Part shown: positions 5,933-9,749 of the stretch, piece by piece
Layout of the letters: each line of letters opens with the position of its first letter
Numbering within the stretch: position 1 is the stretch's first letter
NCBI GenBank assembly: GCA_900547135.1
Contig: URFJ01000075.1
Span: forward strand, 1 to 9,749
Reading direction: 5' to 3'
Length of the DNA: 9,749 bases
Source of the DNA: an uncultured Eubacteriales bacterium
GTDB lineage: Bacteria > Bacillota > Clostridia > Christensenellales > CAG-138
Program-made: the position numbers and the translations under genes
Notes under the pieces: model-generated
The model's input: only the letters and a program-made list of their open reading frames with translations
Database searches by the model: none
What the model was told of the DNA's origin: nothing

Positions 5933-6865
5933 TTATCGGCAAAACTTAATAATGTAATCATAAAGATTATCATAGGCAATCGCACGGATATCAGCTTCCG
6001 CATATCCCATCCTAAAAAGGCGCTCTAATAACGACTGAATCTGGGATGGATTGTTTAAATCCGTAGGATAGCGTCCCATCCCGTCAAAGTCGGAACCTAT
6101 GCATACGCTTTTTATGCCTCCAATACCAGCCACATGGTCTATATGGCGCACTATATCTTCAGATGAAGCGGGATATTTGCCAGTAAGCTGTTTATGATAA
6201 AAATTAATTCCCACTACGCCGCCGCGTCTAGCAATTTCCTTAATATGATCGTCCTTCAAGGATCTTGGGTGTGGATAAACCTCCCTAGAATTTGAATGAG
6301 ACGCGAATACCGCACTATCGGTTATCCCAAGGATATCGTCAATACCGGCATCGCTCAGGTGTGCGAGGTCTATGGCCATGCCCAGTCTATCCATCTCCTC
6401 AATAACGTTACGTCCAAGAGCAGTCAACCCCCTGTTGCGCCTGCTCATTGCGGGATGCGCCAGAGCATTGGATTCATTCCAGGTAAGCGACATAGCTCGC
6501 ACGCCAAGCCTATGGAAAAGTCTCAGATTGGAGAGGCAGCCCTCTATAGCCTCCCCCCCCTCTATCGTCAATACAGTCGCTATCTTGCCACAAGAGGGAT
6601 CGAATTGATTGCTTAACGGACAAAACGTATCATGGTGTTCGTCCAGCATTCTATAATATGCATCTATCATGTCCATACATTGCTGCAGATAAGGAACCCT
6701 TAGCTTGCTGTCAATCCATGCTGCAAAGAACTGAATCGCAACGCCGCCTTTGTAAAGATAAGGCAAATACACCGTCTGCTCACCCGTTAGGGAATCAATG
6801 GAATATCCCCTGTTTACCATACCATATAAAAAATCGCAGTGCGCGTCTGCTATCGGAAGTTGCAT
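5933..6865 (-). CDS. Membrane dipeptidase family (peptidase M19) zinc enzyme
   Basis: This family hydrolyses dipeptides, often with loose specificity including D-amino acids, using a two-zinc site in a TIM barrel. The 310 residues include the ligands His9 and Asp11 (DAHCD), the bridging Glu102 (IEGGE), His169 (DLAHLSD) and His190 (ASHSN), and Asp259 in GSDFDG. It has no signal peptide or lipobox, so despite the family name it should be cytoplasmic. The ATG at 6863-6865 has GGGAGGG (plus 6873-6879) 7 nt upstream. It is transcribed alone, tail-to-tail with the recombinase gene (30 bp between stops, no hairpin seen), and downstream of rny. Codons 102-105 contain a run of eight G residues. A role in peptide or peptidoglycan-fragment recycling is plausible but not shown by the sequence. 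Confidence 0.94.
   Translation of the reverse strand: MQLPIADAHCDFLYGMVNRGYSIDSLTGEQTVYLPYLYKGGVAIQFFAAWIDSKLRVPYLQQCMDMIDAYYRMLDEHHDTFCPLSNQFDPSCGKIATVLTIEGGEAIEGCLSNLRLFHRLGVRAMSLTWNESNALAHPAMSRRNRGLTALGRNVIEEMDRLGMAIDLAHLSDAGIDDILGITDSAVFASHSNSREVYPHPRSLKDDHIKEIARRGGVVGINFYHKQLTGKYPASSEDIVRHIDHVAGIGGIKSVCIGSDFDGMGRYPTDLNNPSQIQSLLERLFRMGYAEADIRAIAYDNLYDYIIKFCR
6553..6560 (-). repeat. Eight-G homopolymer inside the dipeptidase metal-site motif
   Basis: Plus strand C8 (6553-6560) is read on the coding strand as GAG GGG GGG GAG for Glu102-Gly-Gly-Glu105. A one-base slip would shift the frame right after the zinc-ligand Glu102, truncating the enzyme before His169 and His190. It is the longest G/C homopolymer I noticed in the window. 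Confidence 0.9.
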
Positions 6866-6900
6866 ATGTTTTCCCTCCCATTATCAATCGCTTATTTAAT

Positions 6901-6930
6901 TCTATACATCCATGCTATGTCCTAAACCAA
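6901..6930 (-). promoter_or_regulatory. Possible dipeptidase promoter
   Basis: On the minus strand, TTGGTT (plus 6925-6930) is followed after 18 bp by TATAGA (plus 6901-6906), placing a start near 6894 and a leader of about 29 nt before the ATG. The match to the sigma-A consensus is fair. The position, between the rny hairpin and the gene, supports it. Confidence 0.4.
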
Positions 6931-6953
6931 AAGCATCATTTAATTATGCATGG

Positions 6954-6992
6954 AACGAAACAGGCAGACAGTTAAGTCTACCTGTTTTCGTT
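6954..6992 (-). terminator. Hairpin downstream of rny, probable terminator
   Basis: AACGAAACAGGCAGAC (6954-6969) pairs with GTCTACCTGTTTTCGTT (6976-6992) around AGTTAA, with one bulged base. The single mismatch is C-A on the plus strand but becomes a G-U wobble in the minus-strand transcript, so the structure fits an RNA coming from rny. It begins 26 nt after the rny stop. The following U-tract is weak (UUUCGUU is within the stem end), so termination efficiency is uncertain. Confidence 0.6.
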
Positions 6993-7018
6993 AACTTATA
7001 TTAATATTAAGCTTAACA

Positions 7019-8569
7019 TCATTTTGCAAATTCAACAGCCCGGGTTTCCCTAATTACATTGACCTTAATCTGACCGGGATAGTCCAGCTCGGATTCAATG
7101 CGCTTTGCTATTTCTTTAGCCATAATGATGGTATCCGCATCATTAACATTTTCAGGCTTTACCAGGATTCTTACCTCGCGCCCGGCCTGTATGGCGAATG
7201 ACTTATCGACCCCTTCGAATGAGTTCGCGATATCCTCAAGCTTTTCAAGGCGCTTGATGTAATTCTCCAACGTCTCGCGCCTTGCGCCAGGCCTGGCGGC
7301 AGAAATTGCATCGGCAGCCTGTACAAGCACAGCCTCTATAGTGGTTGCTTCGATGTCGCCGTGATGCGCCATGATTGCGTGAACTACCTGATTGTTTTCA
7401 CGATATTTCTTTGCTATGTCTGCTCCTATCTGGATATGAGGACCTTCAATTTCGTGATCAAGGGCCTTTCCTATGTCGTGCAACAAACCTGCCCTCTTTG
7501 CTAAAGGCACGTTCGCGCCAATTTCAGCTGCCATTATTCCGGCCAGATGGGCTACCTCTATGGAATGCTTGAGTACATTCTGGCCGTAGCTTGTGCGGTA
7601 TCTCAGCCGGCCAAGGAGTTTTATCAGTTCGTGGTGCAGTCCATGAACCCCAACCTCAAATATGGCTTGCTCTCCGGCCTCTCGTATCTTAACTTCTACT
7701 TCCTTCCTGGCCTTTTCAACCATCTCTTCAATGCGTGCCGGATGAATTCGTCCATCAAGAATTAACTTTTCAAGGGCTATACGTGCCACTTCCCTCCTAA
7801 CCGGATCAAACCCTGACAGAATAACAGCCTCTGGAGTGTCATCGATTATTAGGTCTACTCCTGTAGCTGTTTCCAATGTACGTATATTTCTACCCTCGCG
7901 TCCGATAATTCGGCCCTTCATCTCATCGCTGGGTAACGGTACAACGGATACCGTTGTTTCAGCCACATGGTCAGCCGCGCATCTTTGTATCGCAAGGGTA
8001 ATTATATTGCGAGACCGCTTATCCGCCTCGTCCTTGGTCTTAGCCTCGATTTCACGCAACAAAACAGCCGCGTCATGCCTGGCCTCCCGCTCAACCGACT
8101 CCATTATCACATCCTTCGCCTCTTCCCTGGTCATGGACGATATACGCTCAAGTTCCTGCCTCTGCTTTTCATGAAGCTCCTTTATGTTAGCTTCAAGCAC
8201 GCTGGCATCCTTCAGCTTCTTATTCAGGCTTTCTTCCCGCACTTCGATGCTTGTGTACTTATTATCCAGCAGCTCTTCCCTCTGTTGGAGCCTGCGCTCA
8301 AGCCTTTGCAGTTCATTTCTGCGATCACGGTTTTCACGCTCGGTTTCGCTTTTTATGCGGTAAACTTCCTCCTTAGCTTCCAGTATCTTCTCCTTCTTTA
8401 ATGTCTCAGCTCGCTTTTGAGCATCCTCAATCAGCTTTTTTACGGCGTCCTCGGTCTTCCCTATCTTCGCCTCCGCTATATTGCGTCTATAGTAATATCC
8501 ACCTGTTGCTCCGGCTACAAGCGCAATCGCGCCTGTGATAACCGGTATGAAAATATCCAGCCAGTTCAA
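7019..8569 (-). CDS. rny: Ribonuclease Y, membrane-anchored endoribonuclease
   Basis: RNase Y starts mRNA decay in Firmicutes by internal cleavage and acts at the membrane. The 516 residues contain, in order, a single transmembrane helix (about 6-25), a long charged coiled coil (about 35-190), a KH domain with GRIIGREGRNIR (219-230), and an HD domain with His335, the His364-Asp365 pair in LLHDIGKALDHE, and Asp420 in QAADAISAARPGA. The end, IRETRAVEFAK, is characteristic of the family. The start is TTG at 8567-8569: there is no ATG near the membrane anchor, and GGAGGT (plus 8581-8586) lies 11 nt upstream. It has its own promoter and lies downstream of recA in the same direction, with no recX between them. 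Confidence 0.97.
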   Translation of the reverse strand: MNWLDIFIPVITGAIALVAGATGGYYYRRNIAEAKIGKTEDAVKKLIEDAQKRAETLKKEKILEAKEEVYRIKSETERENRDRRNELQRLERRLQQREELLDNKYTSIEVREESLNKKLKDASVLEANIKELHEKQRQELERISSMTREEAKDVIMESVEREARHDAAVLLREIEAKTKDEADKRSRNIITLAIQRCAADHVAETTVSVVPLPSDEMKGRIIGREGRNIRTLETATGVDLIIDDTPEAVILSGFDPVRREVARIALEKLILDGRIHPARIEEMVEKARKEVEVKIREAGEQAIFEVGVHGLHHELIKLLGRLRYRTSYGQNVLKHSIEVAHLAGIMAAEIGANVPLAKRAGLLHDIGKALDHEIEGPHIQIGADIAKKYRENNQVVHAIMAHHGDIEATTIEAVLVQAADAISAARPGARRETLENYIKRLEKLEDIANSFEGVDKSFAIQAGREVRILVKPENVNDADTIIMAKEIAKRIESELDYPGQIKVNVIRETRAVEFAK

Positions 8570-8580
8570 AGGTAATCTAC

Positions 8581-8586
8581 ACCTCC
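8581..8586 (-). promoter_or_regulatory. Ribosome binding site that sets the rny TTG start
   Basis: On the coding strand this reads GGAGGT, an excellent match to the 16S anti-Shine-Dalgarno, 11 nt before TTG at 8569. No ATG or GTG in the rny frame lies between the site and the transmembrane helix. Confidence 0.8.
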
Positions 8587-8687
8587 GTCAATCTATATAA
8601 AGTCTGAGGGTTTTTAGCCCGCATGTACGATCAATTCCATAATTCGCATTATGTGCATACTACATACTAGCATATTCACTCATGTTA

Positions 8688-8716
8688 AGTGTACCGCTAT
8701 TGAAAATAAAAGTCAA
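8688..8716 (-). promoter_or_regulatory. rny promoter
   Basis: On the minus strand, TTGACT (plus 8711-8716) and TACACT (plus 8688-8693) are spaced by exactly 17 bp, a near-consensus sigma-A promoter. Transcription would start near 8681, giving a leader of about 110 nt. The -35 hexamer lies in the T-rich tail of the recA terminator-like hairpin, so the two signals are interleaved. I saw no convincing riboswitch in the leader. Confidence 0.65.
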
Positions 8717-8737
8717 GGACGCGACTACATCACGCCC
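8701..8737 (-). terminator. Probable recA intrinsic terminator
   Basis: In the minus-strand transcript, GGGCGUG (plus 8731-8737) pairs with CGCGUCC (plus 8717-8723) over 7 bp, including two G-U pairs, with a 7-nt loop. It is followed by a U-rich stretch, UUGACUUUUAUUUUC. It starts 34 nt after the recA stop. This is a reasonable Rho-independent terminator, although the first U-run is interrupted. Confidence 0.6.
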
Positions 8738-8770
8738 TCATAGTAGTATTATATATTTACTGATAAAGAC

Positions 8771-9749
8771 TTATTTCCGATCCAATACTGCCTCTTCGTT
8801 TAGCGCATCTCTAACCTTTCCCTCAATCTCAGCGCATAACTCGGAATTATCTTTTAAAAATAGCCTGGCATTGTCGCGCCCCTGTGCTAGCCGCATATCC
8901 CCATATGAATACCATGCTCCTGTCTTAGATATTATCTTTTTATTAACGGCTAGATCCAAAAGAGAGCCTTCTTTTGAAATCCCTTCCCCATATATGATAT
9001 CAAATTCGGCAATTTTAAATGGTGGCGCCACTTTATTTTTAACGACCTTTATTCGCGTACGGTTACCAACTAGCTCGTTTCCATTTTTGATTGTATCCAC
9101 TTTACGCACGTCCAACCTTACCGACGCATGGTACTTCAGTGCGCGGCCGCCCGTTGTTGTTTCAGGGTTGCCGTACATTACGCCTACCTTTTCTCTCAGC
9201 TGGTTAATAAAAATCAATATTGTATTCGTCTTGCCAATTATACCTGTCAGCTTTCTTAACGCCTGGGACATGAGCCTGGCCAAAAGTCCTACATGGGAGT
9301 CACCCATATCCCCCTCAAGTTCGGCCTTCGGCACGAGCGCAGCTACTGAGTCAACAACGACAACATCCATTGCTCCGCTCCTTACGAGCATTTCGACAAT
9401 ATCGAGCGCCTGTTCACCCGTATCCGGCTGGGAGATAAACAACTCATTTACGTTAACGCCAAGGTTGCCCGCATATATTGGGTCAAGGGCATGTTCAGCA
9501 TCGATGAACGCTGCCGTCCCGCCGGATTTCTGTGCCTCGGCGATTATATGCAAAGCAATCGTTGTTTTGCCTGAAGATTCAGGCCCATATATTTCAACAA
9601 TACGCCCCTTTGGAACGCCTCCAACACCCAAGGCGTAATCCAATTCGATACAGCCGGTTGGAATTGTGGATACATTTATTCGGGCTGCAGCGTCGCCAAG
9701 TTTCATTATAGACCCTTTGCCGAATTGCTTTTCGATTTGCGCCAGCGCG
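8771..9749 (-). CDS. recA: Recombinase RecA (5' end outside window)
   Basis: RecA forms filaments on single-stranded DNA, performs strand exchange and stimulates LexA self-cleavage. The frame stays open to the right edge: before the internal Met codon at 9704-9706 the sequence reads ALAQIEKQFGKGSI, typical of the RecA N-terminus, so roughly 20 residues are missing. Numbering from that Met, the Walker A motif GPESSGKT is at 41-48. DAEHALD, Walker B-like VVVVDSVAALVP, the L1 segment MGDSHVGLLARLMSQALRKL, INQLREKVGVMYG and the L2 segment NPETTTGGRALK follow. The C-terminus is short and ends in EEAVLDRK without a long acidic tail. It is followed by a terminator-like hairpin and then rny. Its own promoter and any LexA site are outside the window. 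Confidence 0.98.
   Translation of the reverse strand, partial: ALAQIEKQFGKGSIMKLGDAAARINVSTIPTGCIELDYALGVGGVPKGRIVEIYGPESSGKTTIALHIIAEAQKSGGTAAFIDAEHALDPIYAGNLGVNVNELFISQPDTGEQALDIVEMLVRSGAMDVVVVDSVAALVPKAELEGDMGDSHVGLLARLMSQALRKLTGIIGKTNTILIFINQLREKVGVMYGNPETTTGGRALKYHASVRLDVRKVDTIKNGNELVGNRTRIKVVKNKVAPPFKIAEFDIIYGEGISKEGSLLDLAVNKKIISKTGAWYSYGDMRLAQGRDNARLFLKDNSELCAEIEGKVRDALNEEAVLDRK

Noticed and set aside
7967..8401. A 144-residue plus-strand ORF opposite rny, with hydrophobic stretches
   Set aside because: It mirrors the coiled-coil coding region of rny; the hydrophobic look is the usual complement of Glu/Lys-rich codons.
8638..8653. CATAAT-TCGC-ATTATG small inverted repeat in the rny leader
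   Set aside because: Six AT-rich base pairs are expected by chance and no regulatory context supports it.
8682..9638. A 318-residue plus-strand ORF opposite recA
   Set aside because: It is antisense to the well-conserved recA frame, has a Ser/Thr/Ile-rich composition without any domain, and has no ribosome binding site.

Overview
The window looks like a chromosomal core region of a moderate-G+C member of the Firmicutes, most likely class Clostridia. The reasons are the gene set and order (mutL-miaA-hfq-ynbB next to lexA, and rny next to recA), an RNase Y of the Bacillus/Clostridium type, strong GGAGG-type ribosome binding sites, GTG and TTG starts, and a LexA-site-like sequence close to the Gram-positive consensus. 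I see no phage genes, insertion sequences, CRISPR arrays, rRNA or tRNA. No gene-free stretch exceeds about 200 bases.

Layout. Positions 2-3266 (+): a tightly packed, probably co-transcribed run of mutL (3' part only), miaA, hfq and a PLP-dependent methionine gamma-lyase-family gene (ynbB-like), with overlapping or nearly touching genes. Positions 3287-3907 (-): lexA, tail-to-tail with ynbB. Positions 3908-4025: a compact divergent control region with a good lexA promoter, a LexA-box-like inverted repeat on its -35 side, and a possible plus-strand extended -10 promoter. Positions 4026-4715 (+): a small cysteine-rich protein of unknown function followed by rnhA (RNase HI). Positions 4716-4825: an intergenic region with a perfect 16-bp-arm inverted repeat and an overlapping 14-bp palindrome. 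Positions 4826-5902 (+): a tyrosine recombinase with a full set of catalytic residues. Positions 5933-6865 (-): an M19 membrane-dipeptidase-family zinc enzyme with an eight-G run in its metal-site motif. Positions 7019-8569 (-): rny, starting at TTG, with its own promoter. Positions 8771-9749 (-): recA, cut by the window edge, with a terminator-like hairpin between it and rny.

How the genes work together. DNA maintenance is the main theme: mismatch repair (MutL), the SOS switch (LexA and RecA), RNA-DNA hybrid removal (RNase HI) and site-specific recombination. The second theme is RNA handling: tRNA modification (MiaA), sRNA/mRNA binding (Hfq) and mRNA turnover (RNase Y). Most genes are confidently assigned housekeeping families. 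The less explained parts are the cysteine-rich protein that shares the control region of lexA, the palindromes in front of the recombinase, the divergent Hfq, and the G-run in the dipeptidase. I did not find strong evidence for a wholly new system; the cysteine-rich gene and the recombinase with its palindromes are the best leads.
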